The position numbers and the translations under genes are program-made. The notes beneath the pieces were generated by a model, which saw nothing but the letters and a program-made list of their open reading frames with translations, did not search any database and had not been told where the DNA came from. A stretch of DNA of 64,000 nt from Deltaproteobacteria bacterium (GTDB lineage: Bacteria > Desulfobacterota > Binatia > UTPRO1): contig JACQEO010000050.1 of assembly GCA_016200545.1 (NCBI GenBank), forward strand, positions 17,128 through 81,127, in the 5' to 3' direction. Positions 16,447 to 24,577 of this stretch are shown here, one piece after another (positions within the stretch are counted from its first letter, which is position 1; each line of letters starts with the position of its first letter).

Positions 16447-17699
16447 CAGGGCGACGGCCGGCGCCGCCAGCGCTCCGGCGCAGCGCCGGCCAGCGCCGTC
16501 GCCCCAACTCCTGCGAGCAGCAGGATGCAGGGCAACACCACGATGCGGTAGCGTAACTTCGCGACGAAAAGCGCGTAGCCGAGCGCGTACGCGAACGTCA
16601 CACCCAGGAGCAACACGGTGGCTGCGCGCTGCCGGCGCCACGCAACGCACAGCCCGACGAGCGCCAGCGACAGCTCTCCCCCGAACGAAAGCACGCTCAC
16701 CCAATTCCGTGCCGCGGACGGGAAGCTCGACGTCGATGGCAGACGAGGATCAGCCTGGTGCAGCACCGCGCGCTGCTCGGGGTTGTCGGTGGCAAGCCGG
16801 GTCGGGTACAGCTCCCAAAAATACCCGAACTCGGAGGCGACGTGAGCGACGACAGCGCGGGGTTCCTGCCACACACGACGCAGAACGGCCCCCGCAAGCC
16901 CATAGCTCGCAATCTCGCTCGTCGCGACCGGCGCACCGTGGATGCCCGGCATCTGGACGGGCACGATATGGCCGTGAAGGTGGTTGTTGTGCAGAGCCCA
17001 CGGCACGAGCGCCGCGAGGCAACACACGACGAGCGCGAGCGCGTGCAGCGCCTGCCGCATGCGCGGCACGGCGCCGGCGGCGGCGATCCAGAGCGCGAGC
17101 ACCGGCAAGAGCACGAACGCGACCGGCCGGCACTGGATCGTGATCGCGAGCAGCACGCCCGCGAGCGCGGACCGCAAAAGGTCGTCGTCACGCGCGGCGC
17201 CCCAGACGACAAGCAGGGTCGTCATCAGCAACGTCGCCGTGACCGCTTCGGGGTACAGGAGACCGGAGGCGACGACGAGCAGCGGATCGAGCGCATACAA
17301 GAGCGCCGCGACCAGGGCGGGAACCGTACCGATCATCGGTGTTCCGAGCGCAACGAGAAGCGCGGAGCCGGTGCCCGCGATCAGCGCCTGCACACACCGT
17401 ATGAGCAGCAGGTTCGATGGCCACGGCGCAGCGAACGCGGCCAGGATCACCGGATAGCCGGGCACGTTCGCATACCTGGTACCGTAGCCCTCACCGGCCA
17501 GCAGGTGGCGGGCGGCATCGAGATAGATCGCCTCGTCCGCGAAGTACAACGAGGTGCCGAGGACGGACACCGCGACGAGGCGCGCAGCGATCGCGAGCGT
17601 GACGATGCCGAAGATCGCCCAGCGGGTAGGGCGTGTCAGGTGGATTGACGAGCTCCGATGAACATCTCCGTGATCATTCCAGCGTACAACAGCCCCCAC
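16446..17699 (-). CDS. GT-C/ArnT-like membrane glycosyltransferase (upstream partner)
   Basis: A 417-residue polytopic protein with the GT-C acidic motif in the first loop (YFADEAIYLDAARHLLAGEG) and NVPGYPVILAAFAAP. About nine further membrane helices follow and a basic C-terminus. The only ATG start, at 17699, lies 42 nt inside the divergent GT2 gene; no ATG, GTG or TTG is available between there and the first helix, so either the 5' ends overlap or a non-standard start is used. It is translationally coupled to the transferase at 15013. Confidence 0.75.
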   Translation of the reverse strand: MGAVVRWNDHGDVHRSSSIHLTRPTRWAIFGIVTLAIAARLVAVSVLGTSLYFADEAIYLDAARHLLAGEGYGTRYANVPGYPVILAAFAAPWPSNLLLIRCVQALIAGTGSALLVALGTPMIGTVPALVAALLYALDPLLVVASGLLYPEAVTATLLMTTLLVVWGAARDDDLLRSALAGVLLAITIQCRPVAFVLLPVLALWIAAAGAVPRMRQALHALALVVCCLAALVPWALHNNHLHGHIVPVQMPGIHGAPVATSEIASYGLAGAVLRRVWQEPRAVVAHVASEFGYFWELYPTRLATDNPEQRAVLHQADPRLPSTSSFPSAARNWVSVLSFGGELSLALVGLCVAWRRQRAATVLLLGVTFAYALGYALFVAKLRYRIVVLPCILLLAGVGATALAGAAPERWRRRPSP

Positions 17700-18629
17700 G
17701 AGCTGCGCGAGTGCCTAACAGCGCTCCGCGCGTCTTCGCGGCCCCCGGATGAGATCGTGGTCGTAGACGACGGCTCGACCGACGACACCGCGGAGATCGC
17801 CGCCGCAGCTTCGGTCCGTGTCCTTCGCGGGGGCGAGAATCGTGGGGCGGCCGCCGCGCGCAATCTCGGCGCCGAACACGCCTGCGGCGATGTGCTCTTT
17901 TTCATCGACGCCGACGTCGCCGTGGCGCCCGACGCCGTTGATCGGGTGGCCCGGCTGTTCGCGGCGGAGCCGGATGTGGCGGCTGTCTTCGGCTCCTACG
18001 ACGCGCAACCGCGCGCACGGGGCGTGGTGTCGGAATATCGCAACCTCCTGCACCACTACGTCCACCAGCGCGGCAGCACCGAGGCGTTCTCCTTCTGGAC
18101 CGGCTGCGGCGCCGTGCGCCGCGCCGCGTTCACGGCCATTGCGGGATTCGACGAGCACCCCGCCTGGCGTTCGATCGAGGACATCGAGCTCGGGTACCGA
18201 CTGCGGCGGGCGGGGTATCGTATCCGCCTCGACAAGGAGCTCCGCGGAACGCACCTGAAGCACTGGACGCTTGCGATGATCCTCCGGACGGATCTGCTCT
18301 TTCGCGCCGCGCCGTGGGCACGTCTCATCCGCCACAGCGACGCGGCGCCCGCGGATTTGAACCTCGCGGTGACGCAGCGTCTCAGCGTCGCGTTGGTCGG
18401 GATCGCGATGGTCGCGCTCCCGCTCGCGTTCCTTTCCCGTGCGTTCGCCGTGGTCGCAGCGTTGGCGCTCGCCGGCGTCCTCGCCCTCAATTGCGCCCTC
18501 TACGGCTTCTTCTATCGCGAACGCGGGCTCGCCTTCGCGCTCGCGTGCCTGCCGCTGCACGCGCTCTACTTCCTCTGCAGCGGCGCCGGGTTCGTGTACG
18601 GCTGGCTCACACCGCCGAGGAATCGATGA
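17658..18629 (+). CDS. GT2 family glycosyltransferase
   Basis: A 323-residue enzyme with a GT-A fold: MNISVIIPAYNSPHELRECL, VVVDDGSTDDTAEIAAAA and the metal-binding DAD at residues 84-86 (FFIDADVAV). The acceptor-side WxSIEDIELGYRLRRAGYR motif is present. Two or three C-terminal membrane helices (about 245-315) anchor it. It is first in a five-gene plus-strand operon; its stop overlaps the TauD-like gene as ATGA. Likely acts on a lipid-linked acceptor at the inner membrane. Confidence 0.85.
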   Translation: MNISVIIPAYNSPHELRECLTALRASSRPPDEIVVVDDGSTDDTAEIAAAASVRVLRGGENRGAAAARNLGAEHACGDVLFFIDADVAVAPDAVDRVARLFAAEPDVAAVFGSYDAQPRARGVVSEYRNLLHHYVHQRGSTEAFSFWTGCGAVRRAAFTAIAGFDEHPAWRSIEDIELGYRLRRAGYRIRLDKELRGTHLKHWTLAMILRTDLLFRAAPWARLIRHSDAAPADLNLAVTQRLSVALVGIAMVALPLAFLSRAFAVVAALALAGVLALNCALYGFFYRERGLAFALACLPLHALYFLCSGAGFVYGWLTPPRNR

Positions 18630-19618
18630 GCCCTTTCCTGAGCTTCGCCGAGCAGGCGCTCCACTACTTCAATCGCGAACGCGAGGACGTCCGGCGCGAG
18701 CCACTCGCGACGCCGGCCGCGTGGCGCGGCGCCGACCTCGTCCGTCGCCGCGACTGGATCGTCACGCTGACGGCCACCGACGTTGCCGAGGTCGAGCGCG
18801 CGCTCACCGCCGTGACCGCCCGCGGCGTGGCGATGGGCGCGATGCGACGCGAGGACTTCCCGCTGGCGACGCTCGCCGCGCGCGTGGCCGAATGGAGACG
18901 TGAGCTCAGCGAGGGACGCGGCTTTCTCGTCGTCCGCGGGTTGCCGATCGAACGCTGGAGTGAGGGCGACGCGGCGCGCGCCTACTGGGGGCTCGGACTT
19001 CACCTCGGACGACCCGGCGCGCAGAATCCCGAGAACGAGCTGCTCGGCCACGTCGCCGACACCGGGGAGGACGCGGCCAATCCCTACGTGCGCCGCTATC
19101 GGACGGCGGGCGACATCGCCTACCACTGCGATCTCGCCGACGTCGTCGGCCTGCTCTGTTTGCGCACCGCCAAGTCGGGCGGCGCGAGCCGCATCGTCAG
19201 CTCCGTCACCGTCTACAACGAGCTGCTGCGCCGCCGTCCCGACCTCGTCGCGCGCCTCTACGAGCCCTTCCGTCTCGACCGTCGTGACGAGCACGGCGGC
19301 GGCGCGCCGTGGGTGCCCGTCGTCCCGTGCCGCTACGCCAAGGGCACGCTCCGCACCTTCTATCACAGCGACTACTTCCGCTCCGCCGTCCGTCACGCCG
19401 ACGTGCCTCCCTTCACGGAGGAAGAGCAGAGCCTGCTCGATCTCTACGAGGGGATCGCGAACGAGCCGAATCTCTACCTCGACATGCAGTTCGCGCCGGG
19501 CGACATCCAGCTGGTGTCGAACCATCGCATCCTGCACGCCCGGACGGCGTACGAGGATCACGCGGAGCCGGCGCGCAAGCGCCATCTGCTACGGCTCTGG
19601 CTGTCGCTCCCTGGTTGA
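18626..19618 (+). CDS. TauD/TfdA-family Fe(II)/2-oxoglutarate dioxygenase
   Basis: A 330-residue non-haem iron dioxygenase. The HxD iron ligands are His167 and Asp169 (GDIAYHCDLADVVGLL), the distal His lies in SNHRILHARTAYED and the 2-oxoglutarate-binding Arg in RHLLRLWLSLP. Length and layout fit the TauD family; the substrate cannot be told. It starts in an ATGA overlap with the GT2 gene and is followed 31 nt later by a TPR protein. Pairing with a glycosyltransferase suggests oxidation of a glycan or small-molecule intermediate, which is inference. Confidence 0.85.
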   Translation: MSPFLSFAEQALHYFNREREDVRREPLATPAAWRGADLVRRRDWIVTLTATDVAEVERALTAVTARGVAMGAMRREDFPLATLAARVAEWRRELSEGRGFLVVRGLPIERWSEGDAARAYWGLGLHLGRPGAQNPENELLGHVADTGEDAANPYVRRYRTAGDIAYHCDLADVVGLLCLRTAKSGGASRIVSSVTVYNELLRRRPDLVARLYEPFRLDRRDEHGGGAPWVPVVPCRYAKGTLRTFYHSDYFRSAVRHADVPPFTEEEQSLLDLYEGIANEPNLYLDMQFAPGDIQLVSNHRILHARTAYEDHAEPARKRHLLRLWLSLPG

Positions 19619-19649
19619 CGTCGATCCTGACCTGCTGCAACATCCGCCC

Positions 19650-20129
19650 GTGAAAATCCGACGCCTGCTGATTGCCATCGCTCTTCTCGCAAGCGCCACC
19701 GCCGCCGGTGCCGCCGACAGCGGACCCGTCGCCGCACCGCCTGCCGCGGCAAGCCCACCCACGGTGACGGCCGCGTTTCGCTACAACGAGGGTGAGGCAT
19801 TCGCCCGTCAGCAGCACTGGAAGTTTGCCGAGTCTGCCTATGACGATGCGACCAAGATCAAGGCCGATTTCCCCGAGGCGTGGAACGGCCTCGGCCACGC
19901 GCGCAAGATGCAGAACAAGTTTCCCGAAGCGCTCGCGGCCTACCAGGAGGCGCTCCGGCTGCGGCCCGCCTTTCCTCAGGCGCTCGAGTACCTCGGCGAA
20001 ACCTATGTCGCGATGGGAAGGATGGACGATGCCCGCGGCACGCTCACCACGTTGAAGCCCCTCGACGCGGGCCTCGCCGACAAGCTCGCGCAGGCGATCG
20101 ACGGTCAGAAGCCCAACGCGGCCTGGTAG
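19650..20129 (+). CDS. Periplasmic TPR-repeat protein
   Basis: A 159-residue protein with a GTG start and signal peptide (VKIRRLLIAIALLASATAAG, cleavage after about residue 22). Two to three TPR units follow: FARQQHWKFAESAYDDATKI, FPEAWNGLGHARKMQNKFPE and FPQALEYLGETYVAMGRMDD. It probably acts as a scaffold. It ends 4 nt before the first di-haem cytochrome gene, so it may assist assembly or docking of those proteins. Confidence 0.8.
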   Translation: MKIRRLLIAIALLASATAAGAADSGPVAAPPAAASPPTVTAAFRYNEGEAFARQQHWKFAESAYDDATKIKADFPEAWNGLGHARKMQNKFPEALAAYQEALRLRPAFPQALEYLGETYVAMGRMDDARGTLTTLKPLDAGLADKLAQAIDGQKPNAAW

Positions 20130-20133
20130 CCTC

Positions 20134-21654
20134 ATGCCACACGTCGCGACTCTCGGTCGCTGGGTGGGGGTGGCGCTGGGGATCCTGTCGATCCAGGGTT
20201 TTGCGACGCACGAGACGGCAATTCCCGACGACACCGTCCTGCAGGAACAGCTCGAGAAATCCGTCGACCTCCGCCGTCGCGAGACTTTTGACCGCGTCCT
20301 CGACGCGCGTGACCCGGGCGAGCTCGTCGAGCACGCCACCCTCACCGATGCGGCTTTGGATCGCCACATATTGGGAATCGACGCGCTCTTCGTCGTGGGC
20401 GATGAGCTGTTTGGCTACTTGTTCCGACCGGAGAACGGCTGGGGAAGCGGAAGCGGCGGCACGGACCGCAAAGCGATCGACTACACCCCGCAGTTGCGCC
20501 GCGTCCAGCAAGGGCGAGCAGGCGGGCCCGACGCCTTCGGTTGCTTCAGCTGTCATTCGAAGGGCGGACCCGACGGCGCCGGTACACAGACCCAGAACGC
20601 ATTTCTCTTCGGGGATGGCGAGCGGATCGGCAGCGCCGATCAGCGCAATGCACCTCACCTCCTCGGCCTCGGTCCGGTTGCGCTCCTGGCGCGCGAGATG
20701 AGCGCGGCGCTCCAGGCCGAGGCGGCGGGCGCGTCCGAGCGCGCGCGAGCGGAAGGCCGGCTGGTGGAACAGGCATTGAGCACCAAGGGTGTCTCGTTCG
20801 GCCGCGTCGTCGCTCACTCGAATGGCACACTGAGCTACGCGGCGGTGGAAGGCGTCGATCCCGATTTGACGATTCGGCCGTTCGGTTGGAAGGGCCATCA
20901 AGCCACACTCCGCGACATGGCCGAAGAGTCTCTCCACATTCACCAGGGCTTGCTGTCGACGCGCATCCAACTCGCGGTGCGCGACGGCTCCCTCGACGCG
21001 GCGCCGTACGGGAAAGGGCCGTGGTTTGACGTCGACGAGGATGGAGTGTCGCTCGAAATCGACTCCGGAATGCTGACCACCGTCGTCGCCTACCTCGCGC
21101 AGCTGGAGGCGCCAGTCATTCGTCCGCCACACGATCCCGGGTTGCTCGACGCGTTTGCCGCCGGGCGATCGTACTTCGACGCGGTCGGGTGCTCCGGATG
21201 CCACATCCCCACCTTGGAGCTCGACGACAGCAAGCTCGACGCGCGGGCGCCGCAACCTCCCGCCGAGGATCGTCCCGCGTTCATCGTCGACGTCGCCAAG
21301 GACGGCGATGGTCCGAAGATCGAGCCCAAGTACGCCGGCAACAACACCGCGTACCTGGTGCATCTCTTCAGCGATCTGAAACGCCACGACATGGGCGACG
21401 GCCTCGCGAGCCCCGCTCCACAGGGGACGATTCCCACCCGGATGTTTCTCACGCGTTCGCTCTGGGGCCTCGCCGAGACGGCGCCCTACCTGCACGACGG
21501 TCGGGCCCCGACCGTGCAAGACGCGATCGTGCTCCACGGCGGCGAGGCGGCGGCGGCCCGCGACGCCTACCTGGCACTCGACGAGAACGCTCGTGCCAGC
21601 GTGCGCGTCTTTCTCGCGTCCCTCTCGCGTCAACCCAAGCTCTTCGTGCCATGA
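20134..21654 (+). CDS. Di-haem cytochrome c, DHOR/DUF1111 peroxidase-like
   Basis: A 506-residue exported protein with two c-type haem sites, CFSCH (Cys137-His141) and CSGCH (Cys353-His357). Family motifs include IRPFGWKGHQATLRDMAEES and, near the C-terminus, AETAPYLHDGRAPTVQDAIV, as in di-haem oxidoreductases related to CcpA/MauG. The N-terminus has a weak signal peptide (residues 8-25). It is followed in an ATGA overlap by a paralogue of similar layout. It probably works in the periplasm as a peroxidase, oxidase or electron-transfer partner. Confidence 0.85.
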   Translation: MPHVATLGRWVGVALGILSIQGFATHETAIPDDTVLQEQLEKSVDLRRRETFDRVLDARDPGELVEHATLTDAALDRHILGIDALFVVGDELFGYLFRPENGWGSGSGGTDRKAIDYTPQLRRVQQGRAGGPDAFGCFSCHSKGGPDGAGTQTQNAFLFGDGERIGSADQRNAPHLLGLGPVALLAREMSAALQAEAAGASERARAEGRLVEQALSTKGVSFGRVVAHSNGTLSYAAVEGVDPDLTIRPFGWKGHQATLRDMAEESLHIHQGLLSTRIQLAVRDGSLDAAPYGKGPWFDVDEDGVSLEIDSGMLTTVVAYLAQLEAPVIRPPHDPGLLDAFAAGRSYFDAVGCSGCHIPTLELDDSKLDARAPQPPAEDRPAFIVDVAKDGDGPKIEPKYAGNNTAYLVHLFSDLKRHDMGDGLASPAPQGTIPTRMFLTRSLWGLAETAPYLHDGRAPTVQDAIVLHGGEAAAARDAYLALDENARASVRVFLASLSRQPKLFVP

Positions 21655-23201
21655 TCGCTCGTCGTCGGTCGACCGTTCTGGCAGCGATGCTGTTCGGGGT
21701 GGCCCTCGCGGTGGCTGGATACCTGGCGTGGATGAACCACGACGCCACCTGGCGATCGGATCGCCCTTCCCTCGACCGACCGGCACCCCTCAGCCTCGAA
21801 GCGGCGCGCGAGGCGCACCGCCTCGCCGACCGTCGTCACGAGCTGCGCCTGCGGGAGGCGGCGGCGCCGGGCTCCTTCTTGCGCGAGATGCACGCGACCC
21901 TCGACCCGAAACGCATCGCCGCCGGGAAGGTCTGTTTGGCGGAGCTCGCGGATCGCGGACAGCAACTCTTCGAGCACGAGTACAACTTTGCCGACGGGCT
22001 CGGCGGTGGTGGATCGGCGACGGCTCCCGGTGGACCCTTTCGTCGTGTTCACGCCGGACTATTCGGTGGCCCGGAAACCATCTCCTGTCCCTCCTGTCAC
22101 TGGGTCGGCGGTCCGAACGGCGCCGGCGCGGAGACCGACAACGCGTTTCTACAGGGGGACGGCGACCGCACCGGCAGCGGCGACGCGCGCAATGCGCCAG
22201 CGCTGGTGGCGCTCGGCGTCGTCCAGGCGCTGGCCCGCGAGATGAGTCGAGATCTACAGAAGGAGCGCGATGACCTCGTGCGGGAGGGCGTGCGCGCCGG
22301 CGCCGGCCGCGAAGCACGCCTCACCACCAAGGGCGTCGATTTCGGCGTCCTCCGCGCGACGCCGAAGGGCGAGATCGACGCGTCCGGCATCCGCGGGGTC
22401 GACGCGGATCTGGTAGTCAAGCCGTTCGGCTGGAAGGGCACCGCCGCGGACTTCGCGGACTTCGCCAGCGAAGCGCTCCAGGTGCACATCGGAATTCAGA
22501 GCGACCGGCTCATCGCGACCGGTTCGCGCGAGCTGCTCGGCGACGGGGACGATCCGGCCGACCCGGACCGCGACGGCGTACGGGGTGAGCTCGGCCGTGG
22601 TCCCTTCGCGGCGATGATGGCGCACCTGGCGCTCCTCGAGCTGCCCATCGTCGAGCCGCTGATCCAGAACCGCCAGCTCCCGCCCCCCGCGCACGCGTTG
22701 CTTCCCCCGACGACGACGAGCTTCGTCGACGACTTCCAGCGGGGCCGTGACCAATTCCACACGCTCGGGTGCGCGGCGTGCCATGTGCCGATGCTGGTCC
22801 TGGAGAGTCCTGTGGTCGCCGTCGAGGGGCTGCCGCCGATCGACCTGTCGCGGGAGATGCGGCGGCCGGCGCTCACCTACGAGCCCGCGCTGCGCGGCTA
22901 TCCGGTGTGGCTGTTCAGCGATCTGAAGCGCCACGACATGGGAACCGGGAACGCCGCCCAACACCTTCAGCGAGGGGTCGCGCTGAATGAATATCTCACC
23001 CCGCGCCTCTGGGGCGTCGCCGATTCGGCCCCATACCTCCACGACGGCCGCGCCCCGAGCCTCGACTATGCGATCGCCGGCCACGACGGCGAGGGCGCCG
23101 CCGCGCGGGCGGCATTCGCGGCGCTTCCGTACGAAGAACGAGGCCCGCTCCGCGTCTACCTGATGTCGCTCCGGCGCGTACCGCGGCTGGTCGTCCCGTG
23201 A
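21651..23201 (+). CDS. Di-haem cytochrome c, DHOR/DUF1111 peroxidase-like (tandem paralogue)
   Basis: A 516-residue paralogue of the preceding cytochrome. An N-terminal hydrophobic segment (residues 8-27) is a signal peptide or anchor. Haem sites are CPSCH (Cys146-His150) and CAACH (Cys374-His378). The same landmarks recur: NAFLQGDGDRTGSGDARNAP, VVKPFGWKGTAADFADFASE and ADSAPYLHDGRAPSLDYAIA. The acidic insert GDGDDPADPDRDGVRGE resembles a Ca-binding loop. The tandem, co-translated pair suggests a heteromeric complex. It overlaps the convergent FG-GAP gene by 46 nt. Confidence 0.85.
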   Translation: MIARRRSTVLAAMLFGVALAVAGYLAWMNHDATWRSDRPSLDRPAPLSLEAAREAHRLADRRHELRLREAAAPGSFLREMHATLDPKRIAAGKVCLAELADRGQQLFEHEYNFADGLGGGGSATAPGGPFRRVHAGLFGGPETISCPSCHWVGGPNGAGAETDNAFLQGDGDRTGSGDARNAPALVALGVVQALAREMSRDLQKERDDLVREGVRAGAGREARLTTKGVDFGVLRATPKGEIDASGIRGVDADLVVKPFGWKGTAADFADFASEALQVHIGIQSDRLIATGSRELLGDGDDPADPDRDGVRGELGRGPFAAMMAHLALLELPIVEPLIQNRQLPPPAHALLPPTTTSFVDDFQRGRDQFHTLGCAACHVPMLVLESPVVAVEGLPPIDLSREMRRPALTYEPALRGYPVWLFSDLKRHDMGTGNAAQHLQRGVALNEYLTPRLWGVADSAPYLHDGRAPSLDYAIAGHDGEGAAARAAFAALPYEERGPLRVYLMSLRRVPRLVVP

Positions 23202-24577
23202 TTCTTCGCGCGCCGCAACACGTAGAGATCCAGCACGCCGACGCCGACCTTCCCGTCGACGGGATGGCGCAGCGAACCGATCAGCAATGCCGGCCGACCG
23301 CGTCCGTCGGGATCGGGGGCACGGCGGATGTGCCATCCAAACCAGCAGTCCGCCTCGTCACCGAAGAGCTCGCCCAGGACCGCCCCGCTTCGTCCGGAGC
23401 GGAGCTCGACACGGCCGACCTTGTCGGCGGCCTCGCGCCGATGCCAGGGCGCGCTGATGGCGATGTCCTCGACCCCGTCTCCATCCAGATCTCCGGAGGC
23501 GACGACCATCCGCCCGTAAAGCTCTCCCGGCTGGCTCCCCGACCAGTTCCGTAGCTCCTTCCCGGTGGCGCTCGAATAGACGCGCAGCTCCCCCGGGATC
23601 GTCCGCATCTGATCTTCCGTTCCCGGCGCCGCCACCGCGATCTCGCCCTTGCCGTCGCCGTCGAGATCCGCGACCGCCGCTACGACCCCACCAAAGCCGC
23701 CCCGGCGATCGGTTCCCGTCCAGTGGTACAGCTCCCGGCCGCTCGCCGACGAGAGGACCCAGGCCCCACCGACGATCGCGCCGTCGGCGTCCTGTGCGAA
23801 CGGTGCGCCGACGGCGAGATCCGGACGCCCATCCCCGTCGAGATCGTCGAGCCGGGCAACGTACCATCCAAAGGTCCCTGCCTCCTCTCGAGGTGCGTAC
23901 GTGCGCAGCGCCGTGCCGTCCTTGCCGCTCAGGAGATAAACCCGACTGTTGTCACCCGCAGGCGCACCCACGAAGAGGTCGGTGTACCCGTCGCCATTCT
24001 GATCTCCGGCCAAGGTGAGGTCCCAGCCGAGGTTCTCGCTCTCGGTCTCCTCGCGCTTCCAGAGCTCCTTGCCCGTTTTGGGAGAACGCGCCACCACGAG
24101 CCCCCGTATGCGTCCGTCGACGAGCCCGTGGGGCGCCGCGATGATCAGATCCGCGAGCCCATCCCCCGAGAGATCCGGTATCGGCATGACCCAGTGGCCG
24201 AAAAGCCCGTCCGGCCACTCACCGTCCCACGCGCGAATCTGGGCACCGCTCGCACCCGACCACACCGCGGCACTGCCGTTCTGCTGGGTTCGCTGCCAGA
24301 GCTTGAAGCGGGCCCCGGCGGCGATGTCCGCGTGGCCGTCGCCGTCGACGTCGAGTGGCTCGCCGAAGCGGAACCCGAGCTCACCGCTTGGGACGGTCCC
24401 GGCGAAGCGCCGCGTCACGCACCAGCCAGTTCCGGGACTGGAGCAGGACGCGGTTGCCCCAGCGGAGCTCGGGAACACAACGCCGGCAACCGGCAGGCAG
24501 CAGAGGAGGACGGCGGCGGAGGGGGTCGACAATCGGCGTCGCCGGCACGCACGTGCCGGCGACGCCAGGTTTTTCAC
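23156..24577 (-). CDS. Secreted FG-GAP/VCBS repeat propeller protein
   Basis: A 473-residue protein with a signal peptide and at least seven FG-GAP calcium-binding units (DVDGDGHAD, DLSGDGLAD, DQNGDGYTD, DLDGDGRPD, DLDGDGKGE, DLDGDGVED, DPDGRGRPA), enough for one integrin-alpha-like seven-bladed propeller. The GTG start at 24577 overlaps the upstream Cys-rich gene's stop (GTGA), but a 32-bp perfect hairpin lies over the first codons. A TTG at 24530 giving a shorter signal peptide is a credible alternative. Probably an extracellular adhesion or binding protein. Confidence 0.8.
   Translation of the reverse strand: MKNLASPARACRRRRLSTPSAAVLLCCLPVAGVVFPSSAGATASCSSPGTGWCVTRRFAGTVPSGELGFRFGEPLDVDGDGHADIAAGARFKLWQRTQQNGSAAVWSGASGAQIRAWDGEWPDGLFGHWVMPIPDLSGDGLADLIIAAPHGLVDGRIRGLVVARSPKTGKELWKREETESENLGWDLTLAGDQNGDGYTDLFVGAPAGDNSRVYLLSGKDGTALRTYAPREEAGTFGWYVARLDDLDGDGRPDLAVGAPFAQDADGAIVGGAWVLSSASGRELYHWTGTDRRGGFGGVVAAVADLDGDGKGEIAVAAPGTEDQMRTIPGELRVYSSATGKELRNWSGSQPGELYGRMVVASGDLDGDGVEDIAISAPWHRREAADKVGRVELRSGRSGAVLGELFGDEADCWFGWHIRRAPDPDGRGRPALLIGSLRHPVDGKVGVGVLDLYVLRRAKNHGTTSRGTRRSDIR
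24535..24566. repeat. Perfect 15-bp inverted repeat at the start of the FG-GAP gene
   Basis: GGCGTCGCCGGCACG is followed by CA and its exact reverse complement. On the plus strand AGGTTTTT follows, giving a terminator-like shape, but the surrounding genes are on the minus strand. As minus-strand mRNA it would fold over the first codons after the GTG and could throttle translation between the two coupled genes. Confidence 0.65.

Noticed and set aside
17640..17657. TTGACG just before the GT2 start as a promoter
   Set aside because: No -10 fits before the ATG and the hexamer is inside the opposite gene.
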